Shown: piece by piece, positions 57,232-64,000 of the stretch
Layout of the letters: each line of letters begins with the position of its first letter
How positions within the stretch are numbered: the first letter of the stretch is position 1
Assembly (NCBI RefSeq): GCF_001427785.1
Contig: NZ_LMHM01000002.1
Span: forward strand, 30,146-94,145
DNA: 64,000 nucleotides
Direction: 5' to 3'
DNA from: Lysobacter sp. Root690
GTDB lineage: Bacteria; Pseudomonadota; Gammaproteobacteria; Xanthomonadales; Xanthomonadaceae
Program-made: the position numbers and the translations under genes
The notes under the pieces: model-generated
The model's input: the letters and a program-made list of their open reading frames with translations, nothing else
Told to the model about the DNA's origin: nothing
Database searches by the model: none

Positions 57232-58634
57232 GCGCGCTCGCGGTCGCGCGTTCCTCGTTCGCGACCTCGCTGGTGCGCTACCGCCGCAGTTGGGGGCTGT
57301 GGCTGCTGTTGCTGGTCGCGCCGGTCAGCGCGCGCTACTGGATCGCCGGCAAGGACGCGGCGAGCGCGGCGATCGTCGTCAACGGCAAGGCGCCGGTGCT
57401 GACGTCGGCGGTGGTCGGCTTGTCGCTCGGCGTCATTCTTTCCACCGTGCTGCTACCGGTCATTTTCATTTACCTGCGTTCCAACACCACCCGGCGTCAG
57501 CCTTGGCAGATCGAAGAGACGACCGCGGCGTCGCGGGTCGCGATCGGCTTCGGACGTTTCGGCGCCGATAGCGCCGTACTCGCGGCGGTGCTGGCGGCCC
57601 TGACGCTGGCCGGTTGCCTGCTGGCCTGGGTGATCGGCGCGGTCGACGGAGTACGTCCGCTCGACATCGCCCTGAGTCTTTGCCTGATCGCGGCGCCCGC
57701 GCTGACGGGCGTGGCGGCGGTGCGCGCCGTGTGCGATAGCCTGCCGCTCACTCGCGGCGCGCTCGGCGAGGTCGGATTTCTGATTCTGTGGATCGTCTCG
57801 ATTACCGTGTCGGCGCTCAGCTCGATGCTGGATCGCGGCTTCATCGCCGCCATGCTCGATTTTTCCGGGTTCGTGCGGCCGATCATCCACACTCTGCCGG
57901 ACGATGCGTTGCAGATCATCACGATCGGCAGATCGCCGGTGACGGCGGATCGGATCGCCATCGACGTCAACAGCGGCCTGCTATCGGCGAGCTATGTCGC
58001 CTCGCGACTGCTGTGGGCGGGATGGGCGCTGGCGTTGGTCGCGCTCGCCGGCGTCGTGTACCGGCCGCATCGGCCGGGCAGGCGTTGGAGCGTGCGCGAC
58101 CGGATCGCCGCGCGGTTCGCGGCCGGGCCGCCGCCGCCGGCGCAAGCCGATGCTGCGCCCGCTCGCGCGGTGTCGATGCCATGGCTCGGTGTACTGATCG
58201 CGGAGTTTCGACTGATCGGGCGCGGACGGGCCTGGCGATTGCTGGCTTTGGTGGTGGCGCTGGCCGGTCTGTTCGGCGATTTCTCCCGAGTGATCGCTCC
58301 GGCCCTGGTCCTGCTGCTGATTTTCGGCGCGTGCGCGCAGGCCGGACGCAGCGAACCACGCGCGCTGCTGGCATTGACCCGGACCCTGCCGTGTCCGCCG
58401 ATGTTGCGGCGTCTCGCCTTCGTCGTGGCCGGGATCGCGTGGTCGTTGACGATGGCGTTGCCGGCGATCGTCAAGGCGATGGTGGCGGGCAGCTTCGAGC
58501 CGTTGGCGATCGCTTCGATGGCCGGCGCGATCGTCGCCACCGTCGCGATCACGCTGAGTACCTGGGCGCGTTCGGCGGTCGCCGCGCGGCTGATCCTGCT
58601 GATCGCCTGGTACGCCTGGATAACCGCTTCGTAG
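57228..58634 (+). CDS. ABC transporter membrane protein
   Basis: The 468-aa membrane protein has about ten hydrophobic helices in two sets (about residues 20-240 and 250-465). They are separated by a cytoplasmic Arg/Pro-rich linker near 290-320. It starts with TTG 57228 inside the ATPase stop, which indicates translational coupling. No known permease signature is recognised. Pairing with the ATPase makes an exporter half or full transporter. The substrate is unknown; no biosynthetic or peptide gene lies beside it. Confidence 0.8.
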   Translation: MSALAVARSSFATSLVRYRRSWGLWLLLLVAPVSARYWIAGKDAASAAIVVNGKAPVLTSAVVGLSLGVILSTVLLPVIFIYLRSNTTRRQPWQIEETTAASRVAIGFGRFGADSAVLAAVLAALTLAGCLLAWVIGAVDGVRPLDIALSLCLIAAPALTGVAAVRAVCDSLPLTRGALGEVGFLILWIVSITVSALSSMLDRGFIAAMLDFSGFVRPIIHTLPDDALQIITIGRSPVTADRIAIDVNSGLLSASYVASRLLWAGWALALVALAGVVYRPHRPGRRWSVRDRIAARFAAGPPPPAQADAAPARAVSMPWLGVLIAEFRLIGRGRAWRLLALVVALAGLFGDFSRVIAPALVLLLIFGACAQAGRSEPRALLALTRTLPCPPMLRRLAFVVAGIAWSLTMALPAIVKAMVAGSFEPLAIASMAGAIVATVAITLSTWARSAVAARLILLIAWYAWITAS

Positions 58635-58755
58635 TGGCCGCGCCGCGGTCGCGTCACCCGCCGCGGCCGTGGACGATTCGAGCGGCTTGCCGATCGCGAA
58701 TCCGGACGCGCCGCGCCTCCCGCGCGGCGCGTCCGGCTGGCTCAAGACCCGCGTA

Positions 58756-61035
58756 TCAGGCCGTCGCCAGCGCCGCTTCGCGCAATCCCTGCGCCGCCCG
58801 CACCATCGCCTGCAACGCCGCGCGTACTTCCGGCCAGCCGCGGGTCTTCAATCCGCAGTCCGGATTGACCCACAACTGCGCCGGATCGAGCACCTCCAGC
58901 GCCTTGTCGAGCAACTCGCGCATCTCGGTTTCGCTGGGCACGCGCGGCGAGTGGATGTCGTACACGCCCGGGCCGATACCGTTGGGATAGCGATAACGCG
59001 CGAACGCGTCGAGCAGTTCCATGCGCGAACGCGAGGTCTCGATCGAGATCACGTCGGCGTCCAGCGCCGCGACCGCTTCGATGATGTCGTTGAACTCGGC
59101 GTAGCACATGTGGGTGTGGATCTGGGTCGTGTCGCCGACGCCGCTGGCGGCCAGGCGGAACGATTCGCCGGCCCAGGCCAGGTACGCCGGCCAGTCGGCG
59201 CGACGCAGCGGCAGGCCTTCGCGCAGCGCCGGTTCGTCGATCTGGATCACCGCGATCCCGGCCGCTTCCAGGTCCAGCACTTCCTCGCGCAAAGCCAGTG
59301 CGATCTGCCGGCAACTGTCGGCGCGCGGCTGATCGTCGCGCACGAACGACCACTGCAGGATCGTCACCGGCCCGGTCAGCATGCCCTTGACCGGACGCGC
59401 GGTCAGCGATTGCGCGTAGCGCGTCCATTCCACCGTCATCGCGCGCGGCCGCGCCACGTCGCCGAACAGCACCGGCGGCTTCACGCACCGCGAGCCGTAG
59501 CTCTGCACCCAGCCGTGCGCGGTGAAGGCGAAACCGTCGAGTTGTTCGCCGAAGTATTCGACCATGTCGTTGCGTTCGAACTCGCCATGCACCAGCACGT
59601 CGATGCCGAGCGCTTCCTGCTCGCGCAGGCAGTGGGCGGTCTCGTTTTCCAGAAACGCCTGATACGCCGCGTCGTCGAGCTTGCCGGCCTTGTGCTCGGC
59701 GCGCGCGCGCCGCACCTGCGCGGTCTGCGGAAACGAGCCTATGGTGGTGGTCGGGAACAGCGGCAGGTTCAGGCGTTCTTGTTGCAGCTGCGCGCGCTTG
59801 GCGTACGGCGACACGCGCCGGGCCATCGCCGGTTCGACCGCGGCCAGGCGCTTGCGTACCTGCGCATTGCGCAGCAGCGGCGAGGCCAGACGCGCGGCGC
59901 GCGCGCTGGCGGCGGAGGCGAGATCGCGCGCGGCTTCCGCATCGCCGCCGAGCACGCCAGCGAGCAGATGCAGTTCTTCGATCTTCTGCTTGGCGTAGGC
60001 CATCCAGTGGCGCAGCGGCGTGGGCAGTTTGCGTTCCAGTTCGATATCGGTCGGCACGTGCAGCAGCGAGCACGACGGCGCCAGCCATGTGGCCCGCGCG
60101 CCGGCGCGACGGGCCAGGCTCAGCGCGGCGTCGAGGTCGGCGCGCCAGATGTTGCGGCCGTCGACCACGCCCAGGCTCAGCGCGCGTTGTTCCGGCAGCA
60201 GCGGCAGCAGGCTTTCGAGCTGCTGCGGCGCGCGCACCAGGTCGACATGCAGACCTTCCACCGGCAGTTGCGCGGCGAGCGTTGCGTTGTCGCCGAGCGC
60301 GCCGAAATACGTCGTGAGCAGGCGCTGCGGCGCATCGACTTCGGCCAGCGCGGCATAGGCGCGACGGAACGCGGCGCGGTCGGCGTCGTCCAGGTCCAGG
60401 GTCAGGGTCGGTTCGTCCAACTGCACCCACTGCGCGCCGGCCGCCTTGAGCTTGGCCAGCAGTTCGGCGTAAGCGGGCAGCAGCGCGTCGAGCAATTCGC
60501 GCGGGTCGCCGCCGTCGTTGCGCTTGCCGAGCTTGAGGAACGACACCGGGCCGAGCAGCACCGGCCGCGCGTCGAGTCCCAACGCCTGCGCCTGGGCCAG
60601 TTCGGCCAGCGGCTTGTCGCCGCGCAGGGCGAAACGCTGGCCGGGTTCGAACTGCGGCACCAGATAGTGATAGTTGGTATCGAACCACTTGGTCATTTCC
60701 AGCGCGCGCAGATCACGGCGGCCGTCCTGCACGCCGCGGGCGAGGGCGAAATAGCCGCCCAGCGGATCTTCTTCGAACGCCGAGCGGTGCGAGGCCGGAA
60801 TCGCGTCGAACAACACTGCGTTGTCGAGCACGTGGTCGTAGAGCGAGAAATCGTTGCACGGCACGACGTGCGCGCCGGCGTCGTGGGCGAGCCGCCAATG
60901 GCGTTCGCGCAGCGAGGCGGCGGTGGCGTGCAGCGACTGGGCCGGCGTGTCGCCTTTCCAGAACGATTCCAGGGCCAGCTTGAGCTCGCGCCGCGCGCCG
61001 ATGCGCGGGAAGCCGAGGTGGGTAACGCTGATCAT
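58756..61035 (-). CDS. metE: Cobalamin-independent methionine synthase
   Basis: The 759-aa enzyme methylates homocysteine from 5-methyltetrahydropteroyl-triglutamate. It is a double barrel. The C-terminal barrel holds the zinc ligands H642 and C644 (HTHMCY) and C727 (NPDCGLK), plus the block TTTIGSFPQT near 438. Length equals the usual 750-760 aa. ATG 61035 starts MISVTHLGFPRIG, the expected N-terminus. A cobalamin riboswitch lies about 205 bp upstream, so expression falls when B12 is available. That implies the cell can take up or make B12 and probably also has the B12-dependent enzyme MetH. Confidence 0.97.
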   Translation of the reverse strand: MISVTHLGFPRIGARRELKLALESFWKGDTPAQSLHATAASLRERHWRLAHDAGAHVVPCNDFSLYDHVLDNAVLFDAIPASHRSAFEEDPLGGYFALARGVQDGRRDLRALEMTKWFDTNYHYLVPQFEPGQRFALRGDKPLAELAQAQALGLDARPVLLGPVSFLKLGKRNDGGDPRELLDALLPAYAELLAKLKAAGAQWVQLDEPTLTLDLDDADRAAFRRAYAALAEVDAPQRLLTTYFGALGDNATLAAQLPVEGLHVDLVRAPQQLESLLPLLPEQRALSLGVVDGRNIWRADLDAALSLARRAGARATWLAPSCSLLHVPTDIELERKLPTPLRHWMAYAKQKIEELHLLAGVLGGDAEAARDLASAASARAARLASPLLRNAQVRKRLAAVEPAMARRVSPYAKRAQLQQERLNLPLFPTTTIGSFPQTAQVRRARAEHKAGKLDDAAYQAFLENETAHCLREQEALGIDVLVHGEFERNDMVEYFGEQLDGFAFTAHGWVQSYGSRCVKPPVLFGDVARPRAMTVEWTRYAQSLTARPVKGMLTGPVTILQWSFVRDDQPRADSCRQIALALREEVLDLEAAGIAVIQIDEPALREGLPLRRADWPAYLAWAGESFRLAASGVGDTTQIHTHMCYAEFNDIIEAVAALDADVISIETSRSRMELLDAFARYRYPNGIGPGVYDIHSPRVPSETEMRELLDKALEVLDPAQLWVNPDCGLKTRGWPEVRAALQAMVRAAQGLREAALATA

Positions 61036-61239
61036 GATGAGTACCTGCGATGCGTGGGCATGACGCAGGGCAACGAAGGAAACCACGGCCACGCCGGCCC
61101 GGCGCGATCAGCGCCCGGCTTCGCCGCGAACCTTGGCTTCGACCTTCGCCCCCGCGGGCGAACCGGCACCCGTCGCGCCGCGTGCGGGCACGCGGCGGTG
61201 GGATACCGGAGTCGGGCGGAAGGCGAACCTTCCGGTCGC

Positions 61240-61417
61240 GGCAGGTCTTCGGGCTCGGGACATGGGGCGCGAGCCCTTTGCCTACTGAGGCCGCTTCCCA
61301 GGCTGATCGCCCAGTGCCAAGACCCGTTCGTTTCCCATACCGCTGCGGGGCAGCTCCGGATTCGCACCGGATTCCCTCTGGCCGGCCGCGGCGGTTGCCT
61401 TGGCCGGCGTGTCCCAT
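61240..61417 (-). promoter_or_regulatory. Cobalamin riboswitch controlling metE
   Basis: On the minus strand the conserved core is present. GGGAATCCGGTGCGAATC is followed by CGGAGCTGCCCCGCAGCGGTA. GGCACTGGGCGATCAGCCTGGGAAG follows, and the B12 box is GCCCGAAGACCTGCC. Limits are approximate. The roughly 200 nt between the B12 box and metE hold GC-rich hairpins, including CGCGTG-CCC-GCACGCG, but no T-run. Control may therefore be translational or Rho-dependent. Confidence 0.9.
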
Positions 61418-61456
61418 CGCTTTATCTTTATGAAGCGATGTTCACCGTAACGGCGC

Positions 61457-61786
61457 CAAGGTACGCAGCGGGACCGGTGAAGTCAACGGGACCGATTGAA
61501 TCACTCGGCGCGGCGCGATCGTTGGATGCGGTTCGCGGCGGCGGCGAAGCCGCGTGGGCCGCCACGGGTTTGCGCGTCATGGCCCCTGCGCCAGCGCGCG
61601 CGAATCGGCCGGTTTTCTGCGGCTGGCGTTCATGCGCGGCCGCCGATGATGAAGGCCGTCTGTCGCCTGGTTGCGCGCACGTCGTCGTTGAGCTTGGCGA
61701 TGGCTGCCGCTAACGTTTGCATTGGCGCAAGATGCGTGGCGCGGGCCAGGACGGTCCCGCGCGATCCCGACTCCCATGGGTGGAAC
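61457..61786. other. Intergenic, no gene seen
   Basis: Between the riboswitch and the ClpP-fold lipoprotein gene I see only arginine-rich frames and no repeat. The metE promoter should lie near its left edge, but I could not define it. Confidence 0.45.
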
Positions 61787-62929
61787 ATGCTTTTCAGATG
61801 GACGTTGCTGTGGCTGCTATGCGTGCTCGGGCTGACCGCCTGCGGCAAGGACGCCGTGCCGCCGCCGGGCGCGGCCGAGCCGATGACGCTCGGCAGCCAG
61901 AACGAGACCCCGAAGGTCGCGCCGGCGCCGCCGAGCGAGGCCGAGATCCTGCGCGGCACTTACTGGCCGCCGGCCAAACTCGACGGCGGCGTCGCCCGGA
62001 TCAGCTGCGAATACGACTACCCCAGTTTCGGCGAAGGCGAACGCCTGACCTCGCTGGATTTCTTCAGCCTGGTCGACGCGCTGTCGCCGTGCCAGGCGCG
62101 CGGCGTGGTGCGATTGCGTTACCAGGGCAAGATCGGCGCGGGCTTCACCGCGCTGGTGCAGCGGGTCGCGGCGATGGCCACGCGCATGGAAATCCAGACC
62201 CGCATTCTCGACATCGATTCCAGCGGCGGCCACGTCGAGGAAGCGATCCGCGCCGGCGATTCGATCGCCGAATCGGGCTGGGCGATCTGGGTGCGCGACG
62301 GTTCGGTCTGCCACAGCGCCTGCGTGCTGGTGCTGGCGGCCGGCGACACCCGCTCGGTCGAAGGCAAGGTCGGTATCCATCGTCTGATGCGCGACCGCTC
62401 CACCGCGACCTCGCGCGCCGAACTCAGCCGCGAACTGCGTTCGATCAATCAGCAAGTGCGCGATTACCTCGAACGCAACGGCGTCGCCACCAGCGTGTCG
62501 GACCTGATGATGACCGTGGCCAATCGCGACCTGCGCATCCTCACCCCGGACGAGCTCAAGCTGTTCGGCTTGGACGGCACCAACGCGGCCCAGGACGATC
62601 TCGACCGGATTCGGTTGACCCGTAAGTGCGGCGACGATTTCGTCCGTCGCCGCGAAGCGTTCCGCCGCGCTTTCGATGCCCAGTGCATGGCCACCGGCAA
62701 GAATTTCGAATCCATGCCCGAATGCGCCCGGGATCTGCAGGGCGAATACGGTTTCCCGGACAAGGCCTGCCCGTCCGACAGCCCGGCCGATCTGTATGCG
62801 CGCGATCTGCCCGACCTGCTGCCGTTCGAGGAAGAGGCGGTGAGCAACGAGGCCAAGGCCGCGGGCGATGGCGTGAAGGGCGCCGAGAAGGGCGCGGCGA
62901 AGAAGTCGGGCGCCAAACAGGTCGACTAA
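61787..62929 (+). CDS. Lipoprotein with ClpP/crotonase-like fold (COG3904-like)
   Basis: The 380-aa lipoprotein has the lipobox LTAC with Cys19. The central domain resembles periplasmic ClpP-fold proteins: ILDIDSSGGHVEEAIRAGDSIAE (about residues 140-162) forms the oxyanion strand and helix. S177 in CHSACVLVLAAG is the likely nucleophile, and H198 in KVGIHRL the base. After about residue 270 a Cys-containing helical region (KCGDDF, CMATGK, CARDL, ACPSDS) and a Lys/Ala/Gly-rich tail follow. It could be a membrane-anchored serine peptidase. No SppA or NfeD partner is adjacent. The start gives the lipoprotein signal; the Shine-Dalgarno is weak. Confidence 0.8.
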   Translation: MLFRWTLLWLLCVLGLTACGKDAVPPPGAAEPMTLGSQNETPKVAPAPPSEAEILRGTYWPPAKLDGGVARISCEYDYPSFGEGERLTSLDFFSLVDALSPCQARGVVRLRYQGKIGAGFTALVQRVAAMATRMEIQTRILDIDSSGGHVEEAIRAGDSIAESGWAIWVRDGSVCHSACVLVLAAGDTRSVEGKVGIHRLMRDRSTATSRAELSRELRSINQQVRDYLERNGVATSVSDLMMTVANRDLRILTPDELKLFGLDGTNAAQDDLDRIRLTRKCGDDFVRRREAFRRAFDAQCMATGKNFESMPECARDLQGEYGFPDKACPSDSPADLYARDLPDLLPFEEEAVSNEAKAAGDGVKGAEKGAAKKSGAKQVD

Positions 62930-63162
62930 GGGATCGGGCTCGTTGCTGTGCCGTTGATCTGACTCGTCTGTGCACCAAGCACTGAAAAAGTAATTCGGCG
63001 CCGAGTCGAACAGGCACGCGGCATCGTTGCCGCGGCCACGCGAGCCGACGCGCAAAGCGATTCGCACTTGCGATCCCGTCGCGTGGCCCGGAAAATCGCC
63101 GCCTGTACCAGCCAGAGCACGCCTGCCGGGCTCGAGCCATTCGCCCTCGCAGGAGTTTTCCG

Positions 63163-64000
63163 ATGTCCGCCCTCCCTTACCGGCCGGCGCCGACGCGTCT
63201 CGCGCTGGCCCTGCTGTCGTTGTGCTCGTTGTCCGTGTCGCCGTCGCTGGCGTTCGCCGCCGAATCGCCTGCCGACTCCGCGGCCGAAGCGCCCGCTGAT
63301 TCGCAGGTCCACCAACTCGACCAGATCCAGGTGCGCGGCGTGGCCGGGCCGAAATTCGGCGCCGAGCGCAGCCGCAGCGCGACCAAGACCGACACCGCGC
63401 TGATCGAAATCCCGCAGGCGATCACCGTGCTGCCGCGCGCGTTGATCGACGCCCAGGGTGGCCGCTCGCTCAACGAGATGCTGGCGCTGGTGCCCGGCGT
63501 CGGACTCAACAACGGCGACGGCCAGCGCGATCAGGTCGCGATCCGCGGCTTCAGCGCGCTCGCCGATCAATACCTCGACGGCGTGCGCGACGACGCCATG
63601 TACTACCGCGATCTGGCCAACGTCGAGCGGATCGAAGTGCTCAAGGGCACCGCGGCGATGCTGTTCGGCCGCGGCTCCTCGGGCGGCTTGATCAATCGGG
63701 TGAGCAAGCAGCCGCTCGATACCGCGCAAGGCAAGCTGCGCCTGTACGTCGACAGCGAAGGCGGCCGTCGCGGCGAGTTCGACCTGACCGGCCCGCTCGG
63801 TCCCGGCGCGGGCCGCGTGGTCGGCGCGATCGAGGATTCCGAGACCTTCCGCGACCAGGGTTTCATCGAACGCTGGCTGATCGCGCCGTCGTACCGGTTC
63901 GAACTCGGCGGCGGTCAATTGCTGTTGCAGGCCAGCGCGCAGCGCGACGAACGCGTCACCGACTTCGGCATGCCGAGCCTGTTCGGCCGGCCGGTCGACA
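63163..64000 (+). CDS. TonB-dependent siderophore receptor, N-terminal part
   Basis: The gene runs off the window; about 279 residues are visible. AGGAG at 63151-63155 and ATG 63163 define the start. A signal peptide (ending near AFA, about residue 33) is followed by a TonB-box-like DQIQVRGV (about 54-61). The plug domain has TALIEIPQAITVLPRALIDAQGG and VERIEVLKGTAAMLFGRGSSGGLINRVSKQP. The IPQAITVLPR and GRGSSGGLINRVSK wording is that of FhuA/FpvA-type ferric siderophore receptors. No Fur box was recognised in the 233-bp upstream space. The barrel lies beyond the window. Confidence 0.9.
   Translation, partial: MSALPYRPAPTRLALALLSLCSLSVSPSLAFAAESPADSAAEAPADSQVHQLDQIQVRGVAGPKFGAERSRSATKTDTALIEIPQAITVLPRALIDAQGGRSLNEMLALVPGVGLNNGDGQRDQVAIRGFSALADQYLDGVRDDAMYYRDLANVERIEVLKGTAAMLFGRGSSGGLINRVSKQPLDTAQGKLRLYVDSEGGRRGEFDLTGPLGPGAGRVVGAIEDSETFRDQGFIERWLIAPSYRFELGGGQLLLQASAQRDERVTDFGMPSLFGRPVD

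Noticed and set aside
58669-61713. 1014-codon frame on the plus strand
   Set aside because: It is antisense to metE and its riboswitch, with Arg/Gln/His-rich composition and no ribosome-binding site.

Overview
The window is high-GC DNA that reads as a chromosome segment of a Lysobacter-like gammaproteobacterium (Xanthomonadales). The reasons are the core gene orders gmk-rpoZ-spoT-ridA, recG, and mrcA divergent from pilMNOPQ, together with many dispersed hairpin repeats of the kind seen in that group. This placement is inference from gene order and protein resemblance; no phylogeny was run. There is no tRNA, rRNA, CRISPR array, prophage or classical insertion sequence. The one transposase-like gene is a REP-associated tyrosine transposase (RAYT) that sits among its own repeats.

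Layout. 1-4.5 kb: nucleotide and stringent-response core (gmk, rpoZ, spoT, ridA), with a probable overlooked 67-aa gene opposite the spoT leader. 4.7-11.1 kb: an AraC-type regulator, a beta-helix lipoprotein, a diheme cytochrome lipoprotein and a TonB-dependent receptor, a cell-envelope locus of unknown function. 11.2-18.5 kb: recG, a small RTX protein, a DUF4166 protein coupled to a nucleoside hydrolase, an 80-bp tandem repeat, zinc-free ribosomal protein L31 and citrate synthase. 19-23 kb: four small uncharacterised genes on the minus strand. 23-31.5 kb: penicillin-binding protein 1A divergent from the type IV pilus assembly operon pilMNOPQ. 31.8-38.8 kb: a MoxR / DUF58 / DUF4381 / BatA / BatB-BatC / BatD operon. 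39.4-44.6 kb: dicarboxylate symporter with a coupled leader peptide, transketolase and a membrane acyltransferase. 44.6-45.5 kb: RAYT and REPs. 45.5-49.3 kb: acetyl-CoA hydrolase family enzyme divergent from a BlaI/M56 regulatory pair. 49.3-54 kb: modABC, a periplasmic molybdopterin-fold protein, an ETHE1-like persulfide dioxygenase and an S1/P1 nuclease, all on the minus strand. 54.3-58.6 kb: OmpW, GAPDH and an ABC exporter pair. 58.7-64 kb: metE behind a cobalamin riboswitch, a ClpP-fold lipoprotein and the start of a siderophore-type TonB receptor.

How they work together. The strongest functional units are the pilus alignment complex, the MoxR-Bat operon (AAA+ chaperone with von Willebrand factor proteins at the inner membrane), the molybdate importer beside a molybdopterin-fold protein, and B12-repressed methionine synthesis. 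The intergenic spaces carry at least six short dispersed repeat families, often as inverted pairs, besides the 80-bp tandem array. Two of the families have the GTRG-plus-hairpin form of REP elements, and one of these brackets the RAYT. The least understood pieces are the beta-helix/diheme cytochrome locus, the structured 80-bp array, the 67-aa cysteine-containing ORF and the paired operators at the BlaI promoter.
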